From Streptomyces aquilus (GTDB lineage Bacteria; Actinomycetota; Actinomycetes; Streptomycetales; Streptomycetaceae): DNA of 64,000 nt. The DNA lies in the NCBI RefSeq assembly GCF_003955715.1, contig NZ_CP034463.1:682001-746000 (forward strand). The letters run 5' to 3'. The notes under the pieces are model-generated. The model searched no databases. It saw only the letters and a list, made by a program, of their open reading frames with translations, and was not told where the DNA came from. The position numbers were made by a program, and so were the translations under genes. This document shows, piece by piece, positions 38,838 to 48,678 of the stretch (the stretch's first letter is position 1; the number at the start of each line of letters is the position of its first letter).

Positions 38838-38978
38838 ATCCGCAGTGCTCCCCTCGCGTCATGATGCCCGCCCGACGTCCGCCCGCGCATTGCCGGTCCC
38901 CGGCAGAGTTCACTAAGGTCTGCATGCCGGTGAAGCGCTAAGAAACCGTCACCGGCGCGTCAGGATTACGGGGGCGGC

Positions 38979-40037
38979 GTGGCGGAGCGGGAGATACCCG
39001 AGCACTATCTGGACGGCTATGCCCGCATCCTGGCGGACGTCTCGGCCACCGGCCGCCGTCTCACCCGCGCGGAGATCGAGTCCCGGCGCGCACTCGGCGA
39101 ACAGGCCGCGGACGCCGGCCACGGTCTGCGCGCCTTGGTCGTCACTCACCTCGCGGCGGCCCGCGCCGCCTGGCCGGGTGCGCCCGGCTCGGCCGACAGC
39201 ACACTCGCCGCCGTACAGCAGGTCATCGACGCCTTCGCCGAAGGCTACGAACGCGCCCAGCGCCTGGCGGTACGTCAGGAGGAGGCCGCCCGCCGGGAGT
39301 TCATCGACGACCTCCTCTACGGCCGCAGCGGCCTGGGCCGCCTCGTCGAACGTGCCGAGCGCTTCGGGCTGCGCCTGGCCCACGCCCACGCCGTGGCCGT
39401 CGCGCAGGGCCCGGCCGCCTACAACGAGGGCGGGGCGGTGCCCCGACAGGTGGAGCAGGCCCTGACCACCCGCTTCGGCAACCGCAACGTCCTGCTCACC
39501 ACCAAGGACGGCCGGCTCCTGTGCATCGCCCCCGGCCACGAGGACGAGATCCTGCCCTACTTCGCCAAGCAGGCGCACGCCGCCACCGACGGTGGCCGGG
39601 TCGCGATCGGACGCCCGCAGCCGGGTCCCGGCGGGGTCGTCCAGTCGTACGAAGAGGCCCTCAGAGCCCTGGAACTGGCGGAGCGTCTCGACCTCGACCA
39701 GCCGGTCCTGCACGCCACCGACCTGCTCGTCTACCCCGTCCTCACCCGGGACCGGCAGGCCATGGCCGACCTCGTGGTGAACGCGCTCGGCCCGCTCACC
39801 ACCGCCCGCGGGGGCGCCCAGCCCCTCCTCGACACCCTCACGGCCTACTTCGACTCCGGCTGCGTCGCCGCCGAGGCCGCCCGCCGCCTCTCGCTGAGCG
39901 TGCGGGCCATGACGTACCGTCTGCAACGCATCCACCAGCTCACCGGCGCCGACCCGTCCGACCCGGCCCACCGCTACATGCTCCAGACCGCCGTCATCGG
40001 CGCCAGGTTGCTGGACTGGCCGAACATGGAGCTGTGA
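38979..40037 (+). CDS. PucR/CdaR-type transcriptional regulator
   Basis: 352 residues from GTG 38979. The C-terminal PucR HTH (about 295-350) is clear: LLDTLTAYFDSGCVAAEAARRLSLSVRAMTYRLQRI, preceded by a GGDEF-like regulatory core (about 120-260: FGLRLAHAHAVAVAQ, VAIGRPQPGPGGVVQSYEEAL). The N-terminus is a helical RsbR-like segment without a known ligand domain. PucR proteins usually activate nitrogen or carbon catabolic genes; no obvious target operon lies beside it. A TfoX-N gene follows 41 bp downstream on the same strand. Confidence 0.88.
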   Translation: MAEREIPEHYLDGYARILADVSATGRRLTRAEIESRRALGEQAADAGHGLRALVVTHLAAARAAWPGAPGSADSTLAAVQQVIDAFAEGYERAQRLAVRQEEAARREFIDDLLYGRSGLGRLVERAERFGLRLAHAHAVAVAQGPAAYNEGGAVPRQVEQALTTRFGNRNVLLTTKDGRLLCIAPGHEDEILPYFAKQAHAATDGGRVAIGRPQPGPGGVVQSYEEALRALELAERLDLDQPVLHATDLLVYPVLTRDRQAMADLVVNALGPLTTARGGAQPLLDTLTAYFDSGCVAAEAARRLSLSVRAMTYRLQRIHQLTGADPSDPAHRYMLQTAVIGARLLDWPNMEL

Positions 40038-40078
40038 CCCGCTCGAAGCGAGGCCCGTGGAACAGGAGGGAGGCGACG

Positions 40079-40408
40079 ATGGCGTACGACGAGGGGTTGG
40101 CGGAGCGGATCAGGGAGCGGCTCGGTGCGGACCCGGCCGTCACCGAGAGGCGGATGTTCGGCGGGGTGGCGTTTCTGTACGACGGCAACATGGCCGTCGG
40201 CGTCACCGGAGACGACCTCATGGTCCGGGTCGGCCCCCACGCGACCGACATCGCCCTCGCCCGGCCGGGCACACGTGTCTTCGACATGACCGGCCGCCCG
40301 ATGCGCGGCTGGGTCGTGGTCGACGGGGCGGCGGTCGCGGAGGACGACGCGCTCGGTGCCTGGCTGGACGAGGGACGCGCCTTCGCGGCGAGCCTGCCGC
40401 CCAAGTAG
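40079..40408 (+). CDS. TfoX N-terminal domain protein
   Basis: 109 residues from ATG 40079, after GGAGGG. The whole protein is a single TfoX-N domain: MAYDEGLAERIRERLG, then RMFGGVAFLYDGNMAVGV, MVRVGPH and the GRPMRGWVVVDG segment. In gamma-proteobacteria TfoX/Sxy proteins regulate competence, but stand-alone TfoX-N proteins are widespread in actinobacteria and their role is unknown. Probably cotranscribed with the PucR gene. Confidence 0.88.
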   Translation: MAYDEGLAERIRERLGADPAVTERRMFGGVAFLYDGNMAVGVTGDDLMVRVGPHATDIALARPGTRVFDMTGRPMRGWVVVDGAAVAEDDALGAWLDEGRAFAASLPPK

Positions 40409-40433
40409 ATCGCCGCTCGACGACAAGCCCCGG

Positions 40434-40871
40434 TCAGCGAGCGCGGTGTTCAGGGTCCGGTTCGGCTGGGGCGGCGACTTCGGTGACGCGGCGGTAGGCG
40501 GCTCGGGCGTGGTGGACGCGGGCCATGGCCGTGCCCACGAGGGCGGCGGTGCACAGGCAGGTGAGCCAGAAGGTGTCCCGGTACGAGGCCCAGGTGAGGG
40601 TGCCGGCGGGTGGAATCGCGAAGCCGTTGAGGAACACCCAGCAGAGCACGGCCGTGCCCGGGGCCGCGGTGAAACGGGCCCACAGGCCGAGCAGGGCGGC
40701 CAGCAAGGACAGCGCGGCCAGGGCGGGACCGGGGCGGTCCGGGCCTATTAGGGTGTTGTGCAGCGCCACGAGGGTCAGGGCACCGCAGCAGGCGGTGGCC
40801 CATACCCACCGAGTGGCGACGGGTCGGGGAACGGGCTTTGCCTCCGCGCTGAGGGACACCCACTCGATCAT
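40434..40871 (-). CDS. Integral membrane protein of unknown function
   Basis: 145 residues from ATG 40869-40871, with GAAGGAAC upstream. Four hydrophobic segments (WVWATACCGALTLVALH, ALAALSLLAALLGLWARF, GTAVLCWVFLNGFAIPPAG, YRDTFWLTCLCTAALVGTAM) and a basic, Glu-rich cytoplasmic tail. It resembles small actinobacterial membrane proteins found beside sensor genes, but no domain function is known. It contains rare CTA and ATA codons in succession (near 40745). Convergent with the TfoX-N gene. Confidence 0.7.
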   Translation of the reverse strand: MIEWVSLSAEAKPVPRPVATRWVWATACCGALTLVALHNTLIGPDRPGPALAALSLLAALLGLWARFTAAPGTAVLCWVFLNGFAIPPAGTLTWASYRDTFWLTCLCTAALVGTAMARVHHARAAYRRVTEVAAPAEPDPEHRAR

Positions 40872-40943
40872 GCTGTCAGTTCCTTCCGCTCCAAGTGCCC
40901 GAACCGGCGCGCCGATAAGACACCGAGTGAGATCGGATTTCTC

Positions 40944-41135
40944 ATGAGCGGCTCAGGCCCTGTGTCCGGATACCGGACCTACGGCCACCCGTCGGGGCCC
41001 GTGGATCCTACCCAGAAGGTCTACGAGAACCTCGTTCGCGAGCGCGGTGATGACGTCGCCGAGGCGCATCTGACGGCGCAGCACACACTTCCATCAGGCG
41101 GTGGCGCTGCTCGGCACACACCTCCGGTTGCCGGG
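40944..41135 (+). CDS. Possible small or decayed gene
   Basis: From ATG 40944 about 35 residues look protein-like (VSGYRTYGHPSGPVDPTQKV, then YENLVRERGDDVAEA); after that the frame becomes low-complexity and runs into the antisense of snapalysin. I recognise no family. It may be the surviving head of a gene whose 3' part is lost, or a chance frame in the 315-bp gap between the membrane protein and snapalysin. The end given here is nominal. Confidence 0.2.
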
Positions 41136-41186
41136 CAGGGCGACCGCGTCCTCGGAAGGCCGCGGTCGCCCTGTGGGGCAGCGTGC

Positions 41187-41762
41187 TCAGGGTGCGTCGA
41201 CGAGGGTCCGGCCGTCAGCGCGCAGGAGCGCGGCGACGGCACTCGCGTAGGCGGACTGGACGCGGGACCTCTCGGTCGCGTCGGGTACGGCGTTGGTGCA
41301 TGCCGTGCCGGCGCTCGACCCCGACATCAGTTGTGAGCAGGGGCCGGGTTTGGTGTCCGGCAGGCCGAGGCTGTGGCCCAGTTCGTGGGCGGCGATCCGG
41401 GTCTTGTCGTACCCCTGGCTCACGGCCTGGCTGCCGAGTTCGACACGGACCTGCCGGCCCGGACGCACGGGGCCGAGGGTGGCCTGCGGCCAGCCCGTGG
41501 TGGCGACGATCACGATTTCGGCGCCGGCGCCGGGTGCCGCTTCCACGAGCCTGACGTTGCTCACGTTCGCGTTCCACGAGGCGACTCCGGCCGCGATCGC
41601 CGATTCCCAGCCGCCGGCGCGGCTGTCGTCGTAGCGAAGGGTCACCACTGCCGCCTGGGCGGTGGGCGGTTCACTCGCGGGGGCGGCGGTCGCGGCGCCC
41701 GCCATGGCGAGGACGAGCGCCGTGGCAGACGTTCCTGCCTTGAGCCATGTGCCGAGGGGCAT
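41187..41762 (-). CDS. Snapalysin, small secreted neutral metalloprotease (M7)
   Basis: 191 residues from ATG 41760-41762 with AAGGAG upstream. A signal peptide (ATALVLAMAGAATAAPA) precedes a short propeptide-like region. The catalytic domain has the zinc motif AAHELGHSLGLPD (HExxHxxGxxD) and the Cys pair expected for the Streptomyces small neutral protease (PGPCSQLM, TACTNA). It is a secreted casein-degrading endopeptidase. Snapalysin genes usually sit beside a divergent LysR-type activator; here the divergent gene is a small lipoprotein, so that regulator is missing locally. Confidence 0.93.
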   Translation of the reverse strand: MPLGTWLKAGTSATALVLAMAGAATAAPASEPPTAQAAVVTLRYDDSRAGGWESAIAAGVASWNANVSNVRLVEAAPGAGAEIVIVATTGWPQATLGPVRPGRQVRVELGSQAVSQGYDKTRIAAHELGHSLGLPDTKPGPCSQLMSGSSAGTACTNAVPDATERSRVQSAYASAVAALLRADGRTLVDAP

Positions 41763-41790
41763 TGCTGCTCCTTCATCCGTGGGGGGATTT

Positions 41791-41809
41791 CCGGCCCCGG
41801 CGGGGCCGG
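41791..41809 (-). promoter_or_regulatory. Hairpin in the snapalysin leader
   Basis: Perfect 8-bp arms (CCGGCCCC / GGGGCCGG) with a 3-nt centre, about 30 nt upstream of the snapalysin start. The remainder of the 349-bp divergent gap (41763-42111) holds no recognised gene. The hairpin could stabilise the mRNA leader or be an operator; there is no direct evidence for either. Confidence 0.35.
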
Positions 41810-42111
41810 GTACGCGAAGGAGCGGCACAGGTGTTCCGGTCGGGCGGACACGCCGTCGACCGCCCCTCCGAGGCCTTGCGATGGTATGCCCGTGACACCC
41901 ATTCGGTCATGTACCTGCCATCAACTCTGTCCTTCAACCGCCCGTCCTCAAAGGAAGTTGGCCGGTTCGGTCACTCGCGTGACCGCTCGACGACGCACGT
42001 CACCAGCAACACATTGAGCATCCGCACGGGTCTCTCTGAGTACGCGGGCTCAGGAGGCGGCGGCCCCTCGGCGGCGAGAGTGGAAGCACACCGAACGACA
42101 GGAGAGACACG

Positions 42112-42444
42112 ATGATCACGCCCCGCAACGACAGCCGCGCCACATCCGGCCTGTGGCCCCAGAAGGCCCGCATCGCCGCGGTGTTGGCGAGCACGGTCGC
42201 AGCTCTGGCGCTCACTGGATGCGCGGGCTGGGAGTACCGGGAGAACGTCTGCGGCAGTGGTGAGTACCCCGTCCTGGCCGTGGGCTCGACCGGCTCCGCC
42301 TGCGTCTCGGACAAGGAGGAACCCTCTGCGGGATACGTCAGATACCCCAAGGGGAGGGTGCCGCAGGAGGTCGGCGACAAGTGGGACGTGTACTGGGAGA
42401 CCCACACCCTCGACGAAGACGGCAAGACAGTTGACGTCCCGTAG
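42112..42444 (+). CDS. Small secreted lipoprotein
   Basis: 110 residues from ATG 42112 after GGAGAG. The lipobox LTGC follows a 33-residue signal region. The mature part has two further Cys (NVCGSGEYPVLAVGSTGSAC) and ends VYWETHTLDEDGKTVDVP. The CGSGEYPVLAVGS and YPKGRVPQEVGDKWDVYW segments recall a family of short lipoproteins found in multiple copies in streptomycetes, some near conservon or sensor genes. Function unknown. Divergent from snapalysin. Confidence 0.8.
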   Translation: MITPRNDSRATSGLWPQKARIAAVLASTVAALALTGCAGWEYRENVCGSGEYPVLAVGSTGSACVSDKEEPSAGYVRYPKGRVPQEVGDKWDVYWETHTLDEDGKTVDVP

Positions 42445-42507
42445 GCACGCGGACTCCGTTGTTCGGACGCCACGACGCCTGCCGTGGCGAGGGGCTGATC
42501 GCGGACG

Positions 42508-42585
42508 GCCGGGGTGGTTCTTGGGCTCGATCAGCACATGAGGACTCAGTACGGCTTCCATCGTCGGCGAGTAGGCGAACCCCAC
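42508..42585 (-). pseudogene. Remnant of an ArsR-like (DUF5937-type) regulator N-terminus
   Basis: From GTG 42583-42585 the minus strand reads VGFAYSPTMEAVLSPHVLIE then PKNHPG, closely resembling the start of winged-helix regulators whose first residues are of the form V-x-F-A-x-S-P-x-x-E-x-x-L-S-x-H-V-L-V-E-P-K-x-H. After about 26 codons similarity is lost without a stop, so only the head survives. A remnant, not a functional gene. Confidence 0.5.
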
Positions 42586-42634
42586 CCGCTCCGCGCCGCC
42601 GGACGGCCATGCGGCGCGTGCGCATCGTCGCGCG

Positions 42635-42706
42635 TCAGGGCGAGGGGCTGCCGTAGTGCAGGCCACGGCTATTGGTTCCGACATACACCCGGCCGTAGGT
42701 GCCTGG
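42635..42706 (-). pseudogene. Remnant of a GH74-like C-terminal tail
   Basis: The minus strand from 42706 reads PGTYGRVYVGTNSRGLHYGS and then a stop at 42635-42637. The GxYGRVYxGTNxRG tail is characteristic of the last propeller blade of GH74 xyloglucanases. Upstream in the same frame the similarity stops and a different frame (YYRLMVVGGGYVTELVFNPK) is open, so the catalytic domain is gone. Confidence 0.45.
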
Positions 42707-44652
<1,946 letters not shown>

Positions 44653-44656
44653 CCCA

Positions 44657-44689
44657 CGGGCACGGCACCAGCTGCTGGTGCCGTGCCCG
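44657..44689 (+). terminator. Hairpin terminator after GH62
   Basis: 15-bp perfect stem (44657-44671 with 44675-44689) with a 3-nt loop, 5 nt after the stop codon. Confidence 0.85.
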
Positions 44690-44731
44690 CCAACCCGCTG
44701 ATTCAGCTATCACTCGCAAAGAGGACGCCGC

Positions 44732-45838
44732 ATGAGAAAGCCCTGGATCCTGCCCGTGCTCACCCTGGTCGCCGCCACGCTCGGGGTGACGGCGACAGGT
44801 GCAGCCCCTGCCTCCGCCGCCCCCAACACCCCTTTACGGGTCATGCCGTTGGGCGACTCGATCACCTGGGGCGTGGGGAGCAGCACGGGCAACGGCTACC
44901 GAGGTCCACTGTGGAACCAGCTCGCCTCGGACGGCCACCCGCTGGACTTCGTCGGCACGGTGCGCAACGGCTCGATGTCCGACCCCGACAACGAAGGTCA
45001 CTCCGGATACCGCACCGACCAGATCGCCGCCCTCGCCGACGCCTCGCTGACCCGCTACCGGCCCAACGTGGTGACGCTGCACATCGGCACCAACGACCTC
45101 CAGGGGGCCTCCGAGGTCGACAGCGCGATCGCCCGGCTGAGGTCGCTGGTCAACCAGATCACGGCCGACGTCCCCGACGCGACCGTCCTCGTCGCCTCCC
45201 TGGTGGTGTCCACCAGCAGCTCGGAGGAGCAGTGGCGGGGCACGTACAACCAGGCCACACGGCAGATCGTCAGCGACGCACAGGGTGCGGGCAAGCATGT
45301 CGCGTTCGTCGACATGAGCGGCCTGACCACGGCCGACCTGGCCGATCCGCTGCATCCCAATGACGCCGGCTACCAGAAGATGGCCGACGCCTTCCACCGC
45401 GGTGTCCAGGCCGCGGACAGCGCGGGGTGGTTGAAGAACCCCGCCCCCGCCCCGGCGCACATCCAGTCCGGCATCGCCGGCAAGTGCATGGACGTCAACG
45501 GCGCCGCCACCGCCGACGGGACCGCCGTCCAGACGTGGAGCTGCGCCGACAGCGCCAACCAGTACTGGTCGGCCTACACCGACGGCACGCTGCGCTCCAT
45601 GGGCAAGTGCCTCGACGCCGCCGGCGGGGCCACCGCCAACGGCACCAAGGTGCAGCTCTGGTCCTGCCATGGCGGCGCCAACCAGGTCTGGCAGCCCTAC
45701 AACGGCGGCTACCGCAACCCCGCCTCCGGCCGCTGCCTCGATGTGCCGGGCGGCTCGACGACGGACGGCACACAGCTCGTGCTGTGGGACTGCAACGGCG
45801 GTTCCAACCAGAAGTGGACCACTCTGACCGCCGGATGA
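44732..45838 (+). CDS. Secreted SGNH-family esterase with C-terminal beta-trefoil; has a TTA codon
   Basis: 368 residues from ATG 44732. The signal peptide ends near ASAAP. An SGNH hydrolase domain (about 33-230) shows block I MPLGDSITWG (Ser nucleophile), block III HIGTND, and block V DPLHPNDAGY (Asp/His). A ricin-type beta-trefoil (about 240-365) follows. Likely an acetyl-xylan or other polysaccharide esterase acting with the neighbouring GH62. Codon 35 (44834-44836) is TTA, the only in-frame TTA I found in the window, so translation should require the bldA tRNA and be developmentally timed. It has its own leader 79 bp after GH62, behind the terminator. Confidence 0.93.
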   Translation: MRKPWILPVLTLVAATLGVTATGAAPASAAPNTPLRVMPLGDSITWGVGSSTGNGYRGPLWNQLASDGHPLDFVGTVRNGSMSDPDNEGHSGYRTDQIAALADASLTRYRPNVVTLHIGTNDLQGASEVDSAIARLRSLVNQITADVPDATVLVASLVVSTSSSEEQWRGTYNQATRQIVSDAQGAGKHVAFVDMSGLTTADLADPLHPNDAGYQKMADAFHRGVQAADSAGWLKNPAPAPAHIQSGIAGKCMDVNGAATADGTAVQTWSCADSANQYWSAYTDGTLRSMGKCLDAAGGATANGTKVQLWSCHGGANQVWQPYNGGYRNPASGRCLDVPGGSTTDGTQLVLWDCNGGSNQKWTTLTAG

Positions 45839-45844
45839 ACCCGC

Positions 45845-45878
45845 CTCCCGGGGCCTGAGGCGGCTCAGGCCCCGGGAG
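45845..45878. terminator. Bidirectional hairpin terminator
   Basis: 15-bp perfect stem (45845-45859 with 45864-45878) and a 4-nt loop, between the convergent SGNH and GntR genes; it overlaps the GntR stop codon. Confidence 0.85.
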
Positions 45879-46602
45879 AGGCGACGCGTGGGACGGCAGA
45901 CGTCGGACCGGCTTCCCCGGAGCTCAGGTGCACCCGCAGCCACTGCTCGGTGTTGCTCACGTGCATCAGTGCCGCGGCCTGACTGAGGGTGGCATCGCGC
46001 GTGGACAGGGCGTTGAAGATCGCCTCGTGCTCCGCGAGCGTGCGGCCCGCGGCCCGGTCGTCGACCAGACCACGCCAGATGCGGGCCCGCAGGGTGCGGC
46101 CGGAGATCCCTTCGAGGAGGGTGAGGAGGCTTTCGTTGCCGGTGGCCGAGACCACGGCCCGGTGGAATGCTGCGTCGTGGACGTTGAGCTGTTCGACGTC
46201 GTCGCGGGCCTCGCGCATGGCGTCCAGATGCCGCTTCACCTCGGCCAGCTGGTCCTCGGAGATCCGGGTCGCGGCAAGCGCCGTGGCGACCGGTTCCAGG
46301 AGCCGGCGTACCTCCATGAGGTCCTGCAAGGCGGCCGCGTCGCCCTGCAAGAGGTCCACCGCACCACCGAGCCCCTCCAACAGCAGGCTCGGCTGGAGGC
46401 TGGTCACATAGGTGCCGTCGCCTCGCCGGACTTCCAGGACGCGCGCGACGGCCAGCGCCTTGACCGCTTCCCGGGCGAGATTGCGCGACAGTCCCAGCTG
46501 AGCCGCCAGGTCCGGCTCCGGCGGCAGCTTCGAGCCCGGCGGCAGGGCACCGGTCCGGATCAGCTCACGGATCTGCTCGATGGCCTTGTCCGTCAGAGAC
46601 AT
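45865..46602 (-). CDS. GntR/FadR-type repressor of the fucose operon
   Basis: 245 residues from ATG 46600-46602 after GGGAGGG. The N-terminal winged helix (about 5-70: IEQIRELIRTGALPPGSKLP, LAAQLGLSRNLAREAVKALA, RRGDGTYV) is followed by a helical FCD ligand domain (about 85-220) with metal-type residues in AAFHRAVVSATGN and SEHEAI-like LAEHEAIFNAL. It is the last gene of the leftward 12-gene fucose-type operon and overlaps the preceding dehydrogenase gene by 10 bp. Control of the operon from its promoter, with an intermediate such as a fuconate derivative as inducer, is the natural inference. Confidence 0.9.
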   Translation of the reverse strand: MSLTDKAIEQIRELIRTGALPPGSKLPPEPDLAAQLGLSRNLAREAVKALAVARVLEVRRGDGTYVTSLQPSLLLEGLGGAVDLLQGDAAALQDLMEVRRLLEPVATALAATRISEDQLAEVKRHLDAMREARDDVEQLNVHDAAFHRAVVSATGNESLLTLLEGISGRTLRARIWRGLVDDRAAGRTLAEHEAIFNALSTRDATLSQAAALMHVSNTEQWLRVHLSSGEAGPTSAVPRVASPGA

Positions 46603-47606
46603 TGGGCATCCCTCCCCCCACCGTGCCCGGCGAGCACGTCCGACCTGATCAGCCCCTGAGTACGGAGATCTTGCCAGAGACCGTCAGGTACGCGCTGATC
46701 CTTGAGTTTCACGTTCCGTACGACCTGTTCAGCGGTCCGCATGCCGAGGGTGACGTTGATGATACTGGGGTGGGTGTCCGGGAAGGCGATCGCGGCGGCG
46801 GGGAGGGTGGTCCCGTACGCCTCGCAGACGTCGGCGATGGCCCGGGCCCGGGCGACCAGTTCCGGTGGGGCGTCCTGGTAGTCGTATCTCATGCCTTCGG
46901 CGGGCCGGTCGCGGGAGAGCAGTCCGGAGTTGAACACACCGACGGCCACCACGCTCTTGCCGAGTTCCCGTGCGGCGGGCAGGACGTCGTCCAGAGCGGA
47001 CTGGTCCAGGAGGGTGTAGCGGCCGGCGAGCATGACGATGTCGGCGGCGGTCTCGCGCAGGAAGCGGGCCAGCATGGCCGACTGGTTCATGCCCGCGCCG
47101 ATCGCGCCGATCACACCCTGGTCGCGCAGCTCGGCGAGGGCGGGCATGGCCTCTTCGGCGGCTTGGCGCCAGTGGTCGTCGGGGTCGTGCAGATAGACGA
47201 CGTCGAGGCGGTCCAGGCCGGTGCGCGTGAGCGTCTCCTCGACGGAGCGCAGGACGCCGTCGCGGCTGAAGTCCCACTGGCGGCGCAGGTCGTCCCGTAC
47301 GACGAAGCCCTCGGTGTCGACGCCGCGCGGCTCCTCGTTGGGGACGAGGAGCCTGCCCACCTTGGAGGAGATGACGTACTCCTCGCGCGGGCGGTCCCGC
47401 AGGGCGGCGCCCAGGCGGTGTTCGGAAAGGCCGAGGCCGTAGTGGGGTGCGGTGTCGAAGTACCGTATGCCGGCCTGCCAGGCCGCGTCGACGGCGGCCG
47501 TGGCGTCGTCGGCCGGGGTGACGCGGTAGAGGTTGCCGATCACGGACGCGCCGAAGCCGAGCTCGGTGAGGGAGACCGACGTGTGAGGGATCTTCCGCTG
47601 CTGCAA
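46593..47606 (-). CDS. Aldo/keto reductase, probable L-fucose (aldose) 1-dehydrogenase
   Basis: 337 residues starting at TTG 47604-47606, chosen because AGGAG lies 6 nt upstream and no in-frame ATG fits the family start. The catalytic tetrad of AKRs is present: Asp and Tyr in IRYFDTAPHYG, Lys in ISSKVGR, His in VYLHDPDDHW. It belongs to the group that includes bacterial D-threo-aldose/L-fucose 1-dehydrogenases and pyridoxal 4-dehydrogenase. It would oxidise L-fucose to L-fuconolactone with NAD(P). It lies between the sugar kinase and GntR genes in the operon. Confidence 0.85.
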   Translation of the reverse strand: MQQRKIPHTSVSLTELGFGASVIGNLYRVTPADDATAAVDAAWQAGIRYFDTAPHYGLGLSEHRLGAALRDRPREEYVISSKVGRLLVPNEEPRGVDTEGFVVRDDLRRQWDFSRDGVLRSVEETLTRTGLDRLDVVYLHDPDDHWRQAAEEAMPALAELRDQGVIGAIGAGMNQSAMLARFLRETAADIVMLAGRYTLLDQSALDDVLPAARELGKSVVAVGVFNSGLLSRDRPAEGMRYDYQDAPPELVARARAIADVCEAYGTTLPAAAIAFPDTHPSIINVTLGMRTAEQVVRNVKLKDQRVPDGLWQDLRTQGLIRSDVLAGHGGGRDAQCL

Positions 47607-47640
47607 GACGTGCTCCTGGGATACGTGCGATGGGGCGCCG

Positions 47641-48678
47641 TCAGCGTCTGACGTGGGCCGAGCCGCCCGCGAGGAGTGCCTCGACCTCGGCGAGGGTGGC
47701 CATGGAGACGTCTCCGGGGGTGGTCATGACGAGGGCGCCGTGGGCGGTGCCGTAGGCCAGGGCCTGCTGGAGGCCGACGCCGGTGAGCAGGCCGTGGATG
47801 AGGCCGGCGGCGAAGGCGTCGCCGGAGCCGATGCGGTCCAGGACGTGCAGGCCGGGCATGCGGGGGCCGGTGATGACGCCGGTGTCGACGGACCACGCGG
47901 CCGAGGACCAGTCGTTCACCCCGGCCGAGGGCACCTCGCGCAGCGTCGTCGCCAGTACCTTCGCTTCGGGCAGGAGGACGGCGACGCAGGCCAGGGCGTC
48001 GGGTACCTCGTCGGCAGCGACCCGCACGTCGCCCGGACACGTCCCGGCCAGGCCGAGGGCGCCCACCACGACGTCGGCGTGCCGGGCCAGGCGCAGGTCG
48101 ACCTCGCGGGCCGCCTCCGCGCCGCCGCGGCCGGTCCAGAGGCTGGGGCGGTAGTTGGGGTCGTAGGACACGGTGACGCCGTGCCGACGCGCGGCCGCCA
48201 TGGCCTCGTCGGCGACGTCGACGGTGGTGTCCGACAGGCCGGCGAAGATGCCGCCGGTGTGGAACCAGCGCACGCCGGCCGAGAAGACCGCCTCCCAGTC
48301 GACGTCCCCCTTGCGCAGCTGGGAGACGGCGGTGTGGGCGCGGTCGCTGACGCCGAGGGCGCCGCGGATGCCGTAGCCGCGCTCGACGAAGTTGAGGCCG
48401 TTGCGGGCGCCGCGGCCGATGCCGTCGTCGGGCACCCAGCGGATCAGCGAGGTGTCGACGCCGCCCTGGAGGATCAGGTCCTCCACCAGCCGGCCCACCG
48501 CGTTGTCGGCGAGCGCGGTCACGACCGCGGTGCGCAGTCCGAAGCAGCGGCGTAGGCCGCGGACGACGTTGTACTCGCCGCCGCCCTCCCACACCTGGAA
48601 GGTGCGGGCGGTACGGATGCGTCCCTCGCCCGGATCGAAGCGCAGCATCACCTCACCGAGCGCCACCACGTCGGTCAT
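47641..48678 (-). CDS. PfkB-family sugar acid kinase (KDG kinase-like)
   Basis: 345 residues; the ATG overlaps the aldolase stop by 4 bp. Ribokinase-fold features: the N-terminal VVALGEVMLRFDPGEG, the substrate-binding WEGGGEYNVVRGLRR, and the C-terminal anion-hole/catalytic base motif DRIGSGDAFAAGL with Asp. Overall it resembles 2-keto-3-deoxygluconate kinases. Such enzymes phosphorylate the C6 hydroxyl, which a 6-deoxy acid derived from L-fucose lacks. The true substrate may therefore be a related non-deoxy sugar acid, which would widen the substrate range of the operon. Confidence 0.85.
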   Translation of the reverse strand: MTDVVALGEVMLRFDPGEGRIRTARTFQVWEGGGEYNVVRGLRRCFGLRTAVVTALADNAVGRLVEDLILQGGVDTSLIRWVPDDGIGRGARNGLNFVERGYGIRGALGVSDRAHTAVSQLRKGDVDWEAVFSAGVRWFHTGGIFAGLSDTTVDVADEAMAAARRHGVTVSYDPNYRPSLWTGRGGAEAAREVDLRLARHADVVVGALGLAGTCPGDVRVAADEVPDALACVAVLLPEAKVLATTLREVPSAGVNDWSSAAWSVDTGVITGPRMPGLHVLDRIGSGDAFAAGLIHGLLTGVGLQQALAYGTAHGALVMTTPGDVSMATLAEVEALLAGGSAHVRR

